From Fagopyrum homotropicum (lineage: Eukaryota > Streptophyta > Magnoliopsida > Caryophyllales > Polygonaceae), in assembly GCA_033239125.1 (NCBI GenBank), contig BSWB01000005.1, positions 116,312,494-116,376,493 of the forward strand: 64,000 nucleotides of DNA, in the 5' to 3' direction. A model generated the notes under the pieces. It saw only the letters and a program-made list of their open reading frames with translations. It ran no database searches and was not told the DNA's origin. The translations under genes were made by a program, and so were the position numbers. Below are positions 1 through 10,193 of this stretch, in pieces (position 1 is the first letter of the stretch; every line of letters starts with the position of its first letter).

Positions 1-1089
1 TGCGTATTATCGGAGTCAGACGGCTTAGACTCGTAGTCTTTCAAAAGGATGGTGGGGCCTCCAAGCTTGTCGAACATAAATAGGACAAATTCCGGATCAG
101 GAAGCTCGAACTTGTAGTTCGACATGGTGGTGATTGTGGCATTTGTCTCTTATGTTGTAAATGGTCTTGACTTTGAACGACGGAGGCATGCTGAAAGGAT
201 TGAATGACAAGCCGGGAGGTAAGTGACTGGACATATTAAATACAAACCTCGAATCGGGCGGCTCAATTTTGTTGTTTATCAACATCATCGTGCCGTTTTC
301 GGAGTCGATTACTTCTTCTTTCTATATGATGGCTTCGTCTTTGTCATCTTCAAAGAACTTGCCGTGTAATGGGTTGACCAATAGAATTGGAATTGCCGGA
401 GCGACCTTTTTAATGATGATGTTCCCGTCTTCTTCTTTGCTCACATCATTCAATGGGCTCACAAAGTGAATTGGAAGTGTTGGTGCGCATTCTTCAGTTA
501 CGATGTTGCCCACATCTTTGACTTTGTCATAAAATGGTTCTTCTTGTTGGGCGAACGTCGTTTGGGCTAGAAGTCGTGCCCTCAAATTTTCTATATCACG
601 CTTGAGAGCATCATTTGTTTCCTTGAGCATAACATACTCCTCTTGGGACTAGGACGCCGTCGGGGGAAACATTGACAACTTGCTCATGATTGGCACGTCG
701 TATTGGGGCATCATAGGTATCCTCAAAATAAGTTTGTCGGTGTGGATACCTTTGGTGTCTGTCCATGGTATGAGTCAACATTGGTGGGTCCGGAGGAGGC
801 AACCACTCCTCATCCTCAAAATATTCTCTTCGTCGGCTATGTGAGTACCGTCGGTACCCACGTGTGGTTCGTTTGGTCTTTGTTGGATATGAAGGAGGTA
901 ACCATTCTTTGTCCTCATCAAAGGAACCATCATCATCATCATACATCATGATGAAGAACGAGGATGAACACTTATAGAACTATGAAGAACACTTATAGAA
1001 CTATGAAGAACACCGAAGAACTATGAAGAACACCAAATAACTTTGATCAAGAGAAGAAAAAAATTGTAAAGAAACTTGGCCTCAATCCC
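1..1089 (-). pseudogene. Decayed gag-like region of an LTR retroelement
   Basis: On the minus strand, downstream of a primer-binding site, two open stretches are seen in different frames. One (949 to 611) is rich in acidic, Arg and Tyr residues with repeated E-W-L-P-P motifs. The other (630 to 322) carries a short coiled-coil-like start and two similar P-x-x-P-I-x-x-V-x-P-L repeats. The second continues in frame to about 97 after a TAG at 322-324. The frame change near 611-630 and the stop show decay. The order LTR, primer site, acidic/basic ORF fits the gag end of a Ty3-type element, but no protease or RT is in view because the element runs off the left edge, so the lineage is uncertain. Confidence 0.45.
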
Positions 1090-1091
1090 GA

Positions 1092-1103
1092 GCTCTGATA
1101 CCA
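1092..1103 (-). other. Primer-binding site, initiator tRNA-Met type
   Basis: The minus strand reads TGGTATCAGAGC, the usual plant retrotransposon primer site matching the 3' end of initiator tRNA-Met. It lies directly next to the inferred LTR and upstream of the gag remnant, which fixes the element's orientation as minus. Confidence 0.75.
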
Positions 1104-1104
1104 A

Positions 1105-1704
1105 GGATAGAAATATTGGCGATCTAGATCGAGGAGAAACTTAAACTACTTCTTCTTGATCGTTCGAATTGGATCAAATGTAGAACTTGAGCGGTGGAAG
1201 CTTAGAAATGAATGCAGAAGCGTTCGGTCGATCCAATCTAGTTAGATCGAATCATCCACGAGGTGAAGTAGAGTATAGTTGATCCTTCAAAAGGATCCTC
1301 GAGTATGAAAGACTTATATCAAAGACTGGATCGAAGATAGAACTTTAAGAAGATTGAAGAAGAAGAAGAAGAAGAAGAAGAAGAAGAAGAAGAAGAAGAA
1401 GAAGAAGAAGAAGAAGAAGAAGAAGAAGAAGAGGTGATGCCTAAACCAAGTAAGAGGATTTTCCTTCTCAACACTTGGAATAAACTTAGACATTCTTTAC
1501 AAATGAGACAAGCATCTCCTTATATAGTGGATGTGGCCATAGAAAGAGTTAGAAATTAAATGACGGAAATTAAAGTTCCAAAAATGAAAAGTCTAAAATA
1601 TGAAAGGTTGGAATTTAAGTCCCATAATTAGGTTCCGGAATTAAAGTTCCGAATACAAAAAAATCTATTATTAAATAGCCGAAATATTTAATAGTTCTTC
1701 ACAA
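1105..1704 (-). repeat. Probable 5' LTR of the left-edge element
   Basis: This ~600-bp block ends at the primer-binding site. Read on the minus strand it would start TGTGAAGAAC and contain a strong TATA box (CTATATAAGG, plus positions 1518-1527), as expected for an LTR promoter. Its primer-site end is degenerate (no clear CA). It contains a GAA/TTC microsatellite at 1356-1431. The outer boundary near 1704 is inferred from a TG start only, because the partner LTR is outside the window. Confidence 0.45.
1356..1431. repeat. (GAA)n microsatellite
   Basis: About 25 uninterrupted GAA units lie inside the left LTR. On the minus strand this is a TTC tract between the TATA box and the primer site, so it would be in the transcribed leader. 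Confidence 0.95.
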
Positions 1705-1828
1705 TGGTGTCGGGTCCTTCTAACCGGAAACACGGATGACATCGCCATCCGGGGGCGTATCATATTTGTTTTTTACAATTTGTTATAAAAAGATGACATC
1801 TTTTAATTATTAATTTTGTTGTTGTCCA

Positions 1829-1900
1829 GCGCATGCTCCCCACCTGTGAGCCTTGGGGCAGACTCAGAGTGCCATGCACCCCAAGCCATGGGCGCATGCG
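1829..1900. repeat. Imperfect long inverted repeat
   Basis: The inner arms CTTGGGGCA and TGCACCCCAAG face each other, and the outer arms CGCATGCTCCCCA and TGGGCGCATGCG pair with one mismatch and one bulge. The segment is GC-rich in an AT-rich setting. No function is assigned. Confidence 0.5.
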
Positions 1901-2008
1901 AACTCCGCCTTTTTGAGGCATTGTTCCGCCCCAATAGTAAGCTTGTTAAATTAGACATCTCTTATAAATGAGGACAAACATCCTTTGTATATGAAGAACG
2001 AAAGCCTA

Positions 2009-2458
2009 TCAATCAAACTTAAATGGAAATATTCTAGGCATTAAAAAGAGATTTGTTAGGCATATTCCAAGAATTTTTTCAATTAATAAATGACTTCTTA
2101 AAACAGAAATTAACAAGAATATCCCGTTTAATAATTGAATAAATAAATAAAAGATGAAAAATATAATGAAAACAAATATGCGGGAAAAGTATTTCATCGG
2201 CAAGCCTCGATCATCCTTCGGCAAACCCATGGTGCAACAAAGACAAAGGGTGTCGTGGTAAGTGTCGGGATAGACGAAGACACGGGCAAGGAAGAACATG
2301 GTGGCTTGGGTGATGACCTTGGCATGTGCTCGAGTGAGCGGTCCATTGGAGCGGACCCATAAAGCCTCATCCTCCGCGGGAATAGCAGTCAAGGGTGCAT
2401 CAATAGGATTAGCATAAAACCCTAGGAGAATTAGGTTTAACTTCCTCCGTATAAACAA
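2009..2458 (-). CDS. Uncertain open frame, possible retroelement scrap
   Basis: A 149-codon frame. Its first half contains S-N-G-P-L-T-R-A-H-A-K, similar to the G-P-x-T-R-x-x-A-K segment common near ends of plant gag-pol proteins. The second half is a low-complexity hydrophobic run of F, I and L that looks like translated AT-rich non-coding DNA. I do not recognise a domain; it could be a chance frame. Confidence 0.15.
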   Translation of the reverse strand: MFIRRKLNLILLGFYANPIDAPLTAIPAEDEALWVRSNGPLTRAHAKVITQATMFFLARVFVYPDTYHDTLCLCCTMGLPKDDRGLPMKYFSRIFVFIIFFIFYLFIQLLNGIFLLISVLRSHLLIEKILGICLTNLFLMPRIFPFKFD

Positions 2459-3544
2459 GGATATTTGGTCATTAGTTTTCTTGATCTAGTTTATTTCAAT
2501 TCAAACTTGACTTCCTAATTGACATAAAAAACCATTGGATCGACCGATTCAATCTTATATTGGTTTCGGACCTATCGGTCCCCATCAGTCGGCCCAACCT
2601 TAGCCGGTCCTTGTTAGCTCGATCGGTCTTGTTTTGCATTGATTAATATAGGTAGAAGTTTTATAAGTACATCTTACTAATTTCTCATTATTTTAGGGTC
2701 TAGAGAGTCCGACTTGCATGATGATTATATGATGTTAATGGTTATCGTTATCAATTAAATATTTATCTTAATTCATTTGTTATGGTAGTTCGACGATCAT
2801 CCAATGTAAGATGCGAGAGTTGCACATAGATGGTTCCGAGGTCTATTTGTACTTAATTGTGTTTGTTTGCCAAATGAGAGAGATGTATGAATTGATACCT
2901 TAATTTCCTGCAAAATGTGAAAATCGCGTAGGAATGTTTCCTTCATAGCATAATTATTTAACTTTGGAGATGCTTACTCATAAATTGGGTTTCTATTATG
3001 TGTTGTTATGGTGATTCAGGATTTGGAATTACTTTGTTAACCACCTATGTTGATGTTACATTTGTTGATTGTATGTGATTAAATCAACATATAAATATAT
3101 ATATTCCTCTCCCTTATCTATGTTAGTCGGGTGATTTACTCTATAGGCCATGCCGAATTTCTTTGTAGATCAGACCGTTCGGTCCTTTGTGTTTCTTTTT
3201 TGTATCGTGTTCTCAACTCTGTTATTTTGTTTCTATACTTTATAATTGGTTTTGCGAAAAATGAATCAAATCATTACATCAATCTCCCTAAGTTCGATCC
3301 CGAGTCTATACTACGATTGAGTCTTATAATCATTTATGAGACCTAATGCTCATGTTTAAGCTTTCATCTGTTTTGGCTAGAGTGTTGTGACACCTTTGAT
3401 GCACTGTACAGACATGCACCTATGTGGCACATTGTTTGTCACGCTCTTTCAATACACTCTAGTGCATTTGAGTTGGAATGCGGCTCATATGAACCTCATG
3501 CTCATTAAACAAGAACATCCACTCAACGCCCTATAAGCGGAACA

Positions 3545-3614
3545 ATTGAGTTTCTATTTTGGGGCCAACATTGCCATCAACTGAGTTCCTATTTTGGGAC
3601 CAACATTGCCATCA
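3545..3614. repeat. Two-copy 35-bp tandem duplication
   Basis: Units 3545-3579 and 3580-3614 share the core CTATTTTGGG and CCAACATTGCCATCA with a few substitutions. It is a simple local duplication. Confidence 0.8.
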
Positions 3615-4315
3615 TTTTGACACATCGTGCATGACCTAAAGGGGATGAAATTTAAAAACAAGATGCATCTTAAATTTCAGCGTTTGGGTCCCCTCGTTCT
3701 GCAAATAGTCTCCCCGAACCTTAGTTATAGCTGGAAAAAATTATCGTATCACATTACGTTTATTGTAACAATACATTCAAATGTGTAGTTCATTTAATTT
3801 CTTGTGACATGTTATTCTTATTACAAAACGACTAAATTCCTCATAACATGCTTAGTTTATGCCCTAAAGACTATTCATCCACCGACTTCCGAAACTCGCA
3901 AAATCTAACTTGAAACCGAAAATCGTGATCGAAACTGAAAACCAAAACATGAAGATGAACCTAATATTGTAAACCCTAACCGATGATATCATGAGTAAGC
4001 CTAGAGATGATCATAACCGTTAAAATAGTAATTTTGGCTATTGTGAAAGATCGAGTCATTGAAGGGTTTGTAATGAATATTTGGGAGCTTTACATGTCTT
4101 AAATCAAGACTGATTCACCTTTTTTAAAACAATGGGTTTGTAAACACATGATATTATTGGTTTTAAAATCAATTCAACAGGATGCGAAAGAATAAGGTAA
4201 AAATGCCAGGATACAAAATGTTGGTCTAATCCCAAATACAGCAGCAGCAGCAGCAAGGAAGCATATACACACAATACTATCCCTTTCATCGGACCCTTGA
4301 ATTGATGAGTATCAC

Positions 4316-5549
4316 TCAAGATGTCTTCGGCTTGGGTCGAGCAGGGAGCAACTGCACAAGATCAAAACATATACATTATCATCCACCAACAACCAATCAA
4401 ACCAAACTCCAAACTCAAACACAAGAGAAAAATCATCACCTGATAACAAGAAATAAGAGACGTAGCAAATCCGAGGGCTCCAATGACGCGAGGAGTCACC
4501 TTTTCAGGGGCCAACCGAAGCAGTCCAACTGCAACCACTACATCCATGGCAGATTTTAACAGTGCCAGCGACCTCTGATTCGATTTCGCAAGTTTACCGC
4601 GGTACTCCTCATCCTGCATTCAACATTAACACAGCTACAGAGCTACATCCAGATATCAATACATCTTATTCTAATATATGTATCACATTCACATACTTCA
4701 TATTTGTCACTGCCTTTGAGTTGCCTCTCTAGCTTCTTCATTTGTTTAGAAAGCCTCCTAAGCTCCCCGACCTGAAACATATAAAACCCATATGTTAAAT
4801 TGAAGGTGTAACGCAAATGTATAGAGCTGCATCCGTGTTTAGGATATGACATACCTCAACCAAGGTGCTGGTGACAGTAGAGCCAAGATAACAGTATTGA
4901 GAGATCTTGCCCAAGTTTTCAACTCGCTCTGCATTCTGTTAGTCGAAAGAACAAGTTACTCTACATGCATAATGACCTGATCAACACAAGATTATACTAC
5001 CAAAGATTGCTTAATCACCTTGTAGACTCCAGTTCTACCGAGCCACACGATTTGATCGAGGAACAAGAATGTTGAGATGAATATGTTATTGGACTGGAGA
5101 AAACAAACTGTCATTTTAAAACAACTCAAGTACAGAGGTTTGTTAGAACTGCAAAATAAATACATCATTCAGGAAACATACCTTCCCAAGTAAGATTAAC
5201 GGAAGCGGGGTTCCCTTAGGAACCGGGGTGATTAGAGCATTCAAACCATTCAAAAACTACAATAAAATAGCACAAGCAGAATAACACAATTGACTATTAG
5301 ACCAAGATGAATAGTTACCAGAAGTACTAAAGACTAATATTAGAACTCAGTATTCACCTTAAACAAACGGAAAACTTTTCGGGCCAGACTTGTAGATTTG
5401 TCAACATTTTGGGCAGGGCCTGGTTCGCCATTGCTCAAGAACTTCGAACCATATTGAATGGCCCTGCATATCTTGTCTCTGGCTTCAGCTTTGTTCAAAT
5501 ACAAAATTATGAGAGCGAGTTCTGTCCTTGTTGAATCTAGTGAGCTCAT
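4316..5549 (-). CDS. PEX11: Peroxisomal membrane protein 11 (PEX11C/D/E type)
   Basis: PEX11 proteins sit in the peroxisome membrane and promote its elongation before division. Seven coding exons can be read: 5549-5358, 5256-5182, 5093-5019, 4935-4855, 4771-4697, 4613-4440 and 4351-4316. All introns begin GT and end AG, and every exon is a multiple of three, so all introns are phase 0. The product is 235 residues, the usual size for plant PEX11C/D/E. Family landmarks are visible: L-N-K-A-E-A-R-D-K-I-C-R-A-I-Q-Y-G near the N terminus, the amphipathic segment before F-R-L-F-K, F-L-D-Q-I-V-W-L-G-R-T-G in exon 3, and P-R-V-I-G-A-L-G-F-A-T-S near the C terminus. The last residues, K-P-K-T-S, form a dilysine-like KxKxx tail reported for some plant isoforms. 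No stop or frameshift is seen. The start is the first ATG of exon 1 and matches the family start. It is the only clear host gene here. Confidence 0.93.
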
Positions 5550-6360
5550 CTTTTATCTTCTGTAACTTGCCCCACCACTGCAAAACTATCAAAGCTAATC
5601 GATAAATACAACATTTTAAAGATGCAAGTACATACGCAAGTTCATGATCATGAATCCCTTGCATTACAAAACAAATTGATAATAGACAATCCTAATACAC
5701 AACAACTAGGTCAAGCATGCAACAGTCAATGTCAAGATCACAAGGCATTAATCATCTATTGTGCATAAAAAAGAAGATAAATCGTTATCAAAAGGCAATC
5801 TTGGCAAAGAGTAAGACTATAAAACATGGCTACAAGAGCTTGTTTGTAATTTGAGAAGTTTGACGAGGCATTTGAAAGGGTTTGATTGACCTAAGCTACA
5901 AGTGTAAGCAAAAACTGTTGAGATCCGATTCACATGCATCTATAAAGAAGCTACAGAAAATCATATCACTACATGTAGTAGATTGTTACGAAACTCCAAT
6001 TCAACTGTAAACAAAAACAGCATGTACAAATCCAACATCAATTTCTCTCGAAATCGTATATCTGCAGCAACAGATCGGATCATGAATAAACCAAACCAGG
6101 AATAAACCAAACCAGGAATCAACCCAAACAATTTGCAGATAAGAAACAATCAACAATGAAATTACTACAAGTAACCCACTAAAATTCGACAAGAAGCCAA
6201 CATAAATCGATCGATCGATCGATAAGCAATTACCAGATAATGTTGACGAAACCGAACCAATAGAGGAGCACTATGAACCCAACACTCTTCAAGTACTCTG
6301 ATTTGAGGGATTATTGACCTCTAGGTATGGAGAGAGACAAAAGAAGAGACGAAAGGGGGG
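5550..6360 (-). promoter_or_regulatory. PEX11 5' UTR with intron, and upstream promoter
   Basis: Upstream of the start codon a short leader (5577-5550) is preceded by an AG acceptor at 5578-5579. A matching donor (CTG followed by GTAATTGC) lies at 6234/6233, giving a ~656-bp leader intron. The first leader exon would run from 6234 to about 6360, a purine-rich strand typical of plant 5' UTRs. A weak TATA-like TTAAATA occurs near 6392 on the minus strand. The transcription start is not directly visible. Confidence 0.55.
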
Positions 6361-6589
6361 AAATTGCTTGCAAATTGGAGGAAAGTAGTTGGTATTTAAC
6401 GCTAGGAGTCCCATGTTCATCCTTCCAGTCTCTCCTCTTGGTGGAGCCCACGCTGGTCTTCCTCTTCTCCGGCTAACCAATGGCAGCTGGGATCTTAAGG
6501 GTTTGTTTGGTTCTTCCGTCTCGGCTAGTACGCTCACAAAAGGGGCTTACCGTTTTCTTCATTGTTTTTATCAAACACAGCCTTAGTCC

Positions 6590-7089
6590 AGCCACGTTAT
6601 GCAGAGCTCCTGAGTTAATGGGTGTGACAGGCTGGCAGCTTGCATAATGCCAATTGGTCTGTCATCGTATTAAATATTTTTATCACATGAATATTAGATG
6701 GTGCATGTGCTAAATATTTTATTTTTTAATTCATTAAAGCTTGATTTCGATCTCGATTTTCAATCTATATAGGGTCTGTTTGGGGGATCCCTAGTTTATT
6801 AGCATATTAAGTTGAAGTTGAAGTTGAAGTTGAATATGAGGATGAAGTTGAAAAGTGAGGATGAAGTTTAAATGGTTGAAATAAAATAAAAGTTGTTGGT
6901 GTTTGGTAGGAAGAGTATTATTATGGGTACGAAGGATATTAATATGGGTAAAATTACGAAAAGGGGTATGAGAAAAAAACGTTAGAAATAACTATTTTTC
7001 GGGTAAAACCAATTGGTGTTACTGTGTATTACCCGGGCGATTAATAACTAAAAGGCTTAAAAATGTCCTCAAGGCCATAAGAGTTAGAG
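6590..7089. other. Intergenic, AT-rich
   Basis: No gene is seen. From 6776 the sequence begins GGGTCTGTTTGGGG followed by TTGAAG/ATGAAG repeats, resembling a DNA-transposon end. A possible partner end is near 8800-8816 (see findings). Confidence 0.4.
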
Positions 7090-7700
7090 CTACTCTTCTC
7101 CCACATTTAGTAGATCCACTGTCGTGGATAAGTTCGACTCAAAGATCACTCTTTCAAACCCATACTCCATGACACATTTTATTGTCACATTGATAGCAAA
7201 AAGTTCTGCCACTAGGGGTTCATGTCCACATAACTCACATATTATACAAGCAGTAATCAACAATATTCGTTGATGGCAGCGTCGGTGTTGAATTTCACCG
7301 TATCATCAAACAGGTGCCTACCAACTTCTTCGTCCTTGGGAACTCGCCCCAGAAATAGCGTTGGTCTTGTGAAGCTCCCTGTACTCAAAAACTTGTCTAG
7401 TGAATGCCTCATGTAACATCAATCCGTTAGGGACAATCCCTTTGAATACCTCATTGTTCCTTGCCACCTATGCCGAGTAGGTGCAAACAATCAATAGTGA
7501 GTCCAGTACATGCCTTTGGACCAGGTTGGTTGCAACTCCCAGCAAGCAAAGAGTTCCATTCTTTTCGGTATTCAAAACTCTACTCAGTTGTGAGTCCGAA
7601 TTGTTCAGCAAATCTTTATCCCTGCTTGGCCAGCAGAGCTTGGTTATAAACTTTAAGGTCCCGGAATCCCATCCCTCCTAAGTTCTTAAGAAGACACAGA
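7090..7700 (-). pseudogene. L1-type LINE fragment (zf-RVT and RNase H-like end)
   Basis: On the minus strand 7678-7619 encodes GGMGFRDLKVYNQALLAKQG, the signature downstream of the reverse transcriptase of plant L1 LINEs. About 400 bp later, 7221-7090 encodes E-P-L-V-A-E-L-F-A-I-N-V ending G-F-E-R-V-I-F-E-S-N-L-S, matching the RNase H-like domain at the end of plant LINE ORF2. The order is correct for one element. Stops at 7616-7618 and elsewhere show decay. The 5' part is missing. Confidence 0.75.
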
Positions 7701-8883
7701 TCACTCCACGACTTCTAGTGAATGCCTCTCCTATGTTCAACAATCTTCACCCCTCCTACGTTTGTTTCAAAACCATGTTCTCAATTAGACCCTAAGAGAT
7801 TTCACAAGCTGCAAGCAAAGATCATATCAAATTACCTTCTGGGAATACATGAACATTATCTTATCAAATTCAGCATTTAAAGACTCAAAATGACTTGTAG
7901 AACTTATGGTTTGGAATAAATCCCCCACCTTTTACTCTTCAATTCAAACAAACAAAGAATACAACTAGCAAGGAGTGATGCTGCTAAAACATCAAAACAA
8001 TTGTCCAAGATTGCTATGTGTTAAAAATGGTGAGCCTTCACTTGCACATTTACCGACTTATTAGGGCAGTTAGAAGACAATAACAAATAACAACATATCA
8101 TTAGCTTGATTATTAGAAAAAAGAATACTTTGATGCATAGAGATCTGTTGATTGCCAATGAATCGTTAACTCAAAATTAGCCTAAACTGTATACCACACT
8201 TATACTACGAAGCCAAGAGTGAAGCAATTGAATCTACAATTTCTACCAACGAAGAGAAGCCACTAACTAAAGCAAAATCAGCAAAACTAAAAGGGAAGAG
8301 AAACTACTCACTAGGGTTTCGGATTGCAAGGGTTTATTGTGAAAATCAATCCCTTCAATCAACAATTGAAACCGCATGACAAAGGAGATGAGCGAAAAGA
8401 GAGATCTGGGGCGCTTGTGGTTCGAACACGCCGGTTGGTTGGCTCGAGAGAGATTGAGGATGGCTTCTTGGCTCGAGATGGGAAGAAGACTAGGCATGGA
8501 TCGACATCGATGGTTGGATCGACGGGGATGAGAATGATGTCGAGTGAAAGCAGAGAAGGGAAGAAAAAGAGAATGAGGGAAGGGAAAGGAAGGAGAGAAG
8601 GGTAGTTACGTGAAATTGGATCCTTCATCCCCTCTTCATCCCCTTAAGCTTGGGGGGACTGGTTGATGATTTTTCATCATCTTCAACTCCTTCAACCCAA
8701 TTTTCATCTCCTTGAAGTTTTTCACCGAACGTGAAAAAGAAGACTGGCGGATGAAAAATAGGGTTAAACTTCACTTTCAATCGATAAAATGTGCAGCCGA
8801 ACGGGCCCATAGATACAAAGATTCATGTGAAGAGGTTGACCGTCGATGATCAATATACCGTTCTTCGACTCACACCTATGTTA
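7701..8883. other. Intergenic, unassigned
   Basis: Open frames on both strands near 8267-8628 overlap each other and show no family signature. The right end (8800-8816) reads GCAGCCGAACGGGCCC, resembling an inverted DNA-transposon terminus. Confidence 0.35.
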
Positions 8884-9510
8884 TTAGGTTTCCAAAAACG
8901 TTGTGTGAAATGTACACTTGAATGGTGTTAACGCGGGAATTATACCGTGCTTCGCGTTAAAAGCCTCCTTCGTGGTGGTTATGAAAACCCGAATCCCTAC
9001 TCATTCCTTGTTCTTGCTCCTTTGCAACAGTTTAGTCTAAGGACGACGAGGATGTAGGGTGGTCCGTCAGTGACACACTCTCGTGGTAAAACTTACGCCG
9101 CTTCAGGTGTTTTGTCCTTTTTTTCATGAAATTTGATGGATTACGTTGAAATTGGAATGAAAATGAGCATAGTGAAGGAAAATTAAGTGTATATCACAAA
9201 ATTACATATTTAACTTGAACATTTAATCCTAGGATCTACATACATAAATAATAAAATTAATATTGTTCATTGGAAATACATATTAATGTATAGCCGAATC
9301 TATTCTGAGATGAACAAAAGAGAATGAAAACCTCAAGCGTGGTTTTTCTACTTGGTCCAAAACGAGCCCGGCGTCAAGATCTCATTTTTCTTCGACTACT
9401 AGGACGGAGATCAAAAGGGAAGCGATCAAATTACTTCGGACGATGATCATAATTTATGCTTACATTACCAACATTTGGTTTTTCACTTTTGAGATAAAAT
9501 GAGAGCTTTT
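8884..9510. repeat. Diverged ~626-bp direct repeat, copy 1
   Basis: The block aligns by eye along its whole length with 12,986-13,610. It runs from TTAGG through shared stretches such as TACACTTGAATRGTGTTA, CTTCGTGGTGGTTA and TAATAAAATTAATATTG to AAAATGAGAGCTTTT. The two copies have the same orientation. No TG...CA ends or primer site are seen, so LTR status is not proven. Confidence 0.7.
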
Positions 9511-10178
9511 CTTACAAGATTAGAGAGATGGAAGAATAGTTAAAGTTAGACTAGTTAGTCATTCATTAGTAATAGATAACAATTATATATTAAATAATTA
9601 TAAACTTCTTCCACAACGTAACTCCTTAAGAGTAACTCTCAGGTTAACTTCCACCAATAAACTCTTTAATTATTCATTTCATAAATAAATAATATTTCTT
9701 ATTATAATAATGTATAACATATATGTCAATAATTATAAATCATCATTTCATTTGATCTAGTCCGTCAACTAAAGTGTGTGCCCTTAAAAGACCCTTTATA
9801 ATAGTCATAGAGTTAAACCGTTTAATCTCAATAATCATAGTTGACTTCTAGCAAAACATTACGACTCTTAAAATTAATCAGATTGTATATCTCTATTATT
9901 TGTCCTATTCCATATTTGTTTATTATTTTAGTGAAGTAATTTGAAAATTTTTGTAAAGAGAAAAAACATCTTTTATATTTTATAAACAAACAAAAACTAA
10001 TTACACTATAAAAAATTATAACTTAAAATGAGGTGTTTGTACAAGTATTTTACTAAAATAAATCCATCACAAAATATTTTAAAATAATGATAAAAATACT
10101 CATTTTAAATTGATCAAATAGGGATATTTTTAAAGGTAGTTTATAGAAGAAGAAAAAAACTTGTTTTCAAAAATATAT
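9511..10178. other. AT-rich spacer
   Basis: Very AT-rich DNA with no gene, RNA or repeat that I can support. Confidence 0.5.
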
Positions 10179-10193
10179 AATGATATGGGACCA
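10179..10193. repeat. Target-site duplication, left copy
   Basis: AATGATATGGGACCA here is repeated exactly at 12,765-12,779, on either side of a poly(A)-tailed insert. The two leading A residues on the right could belong to the tail, so at least 13 bp are certain. Confidence 0.85.

Larger units (their letters stand above)
1705..4315. other. Intergenic, mostly unassigned
   Basis: AT-rich DNA without a supportable gene. It contains an imperfect hairpin at 1829-1900, a 149-codon minus-strand open frame at 2009-2458 of unknown nature, and a 35-bp tandem duplication at 3545-3614. The end of the PEX11 gene, including its 3' UTR, lies just below 4316. Confidence 0.5.

Noticed and set aside
6497..6584. 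Short inverted ends AAGGGTTTGTTTGGT and ATCAAACACAGCCTT
   Set aside because: The ~88-bp span is small, the arms match only partly and no convincing target duplication was found.
8324..8628. Overlapping open frames on both strands
   Set aside because: Low-complexity composition, no conserved motif, and each frame is the shadow of the other.
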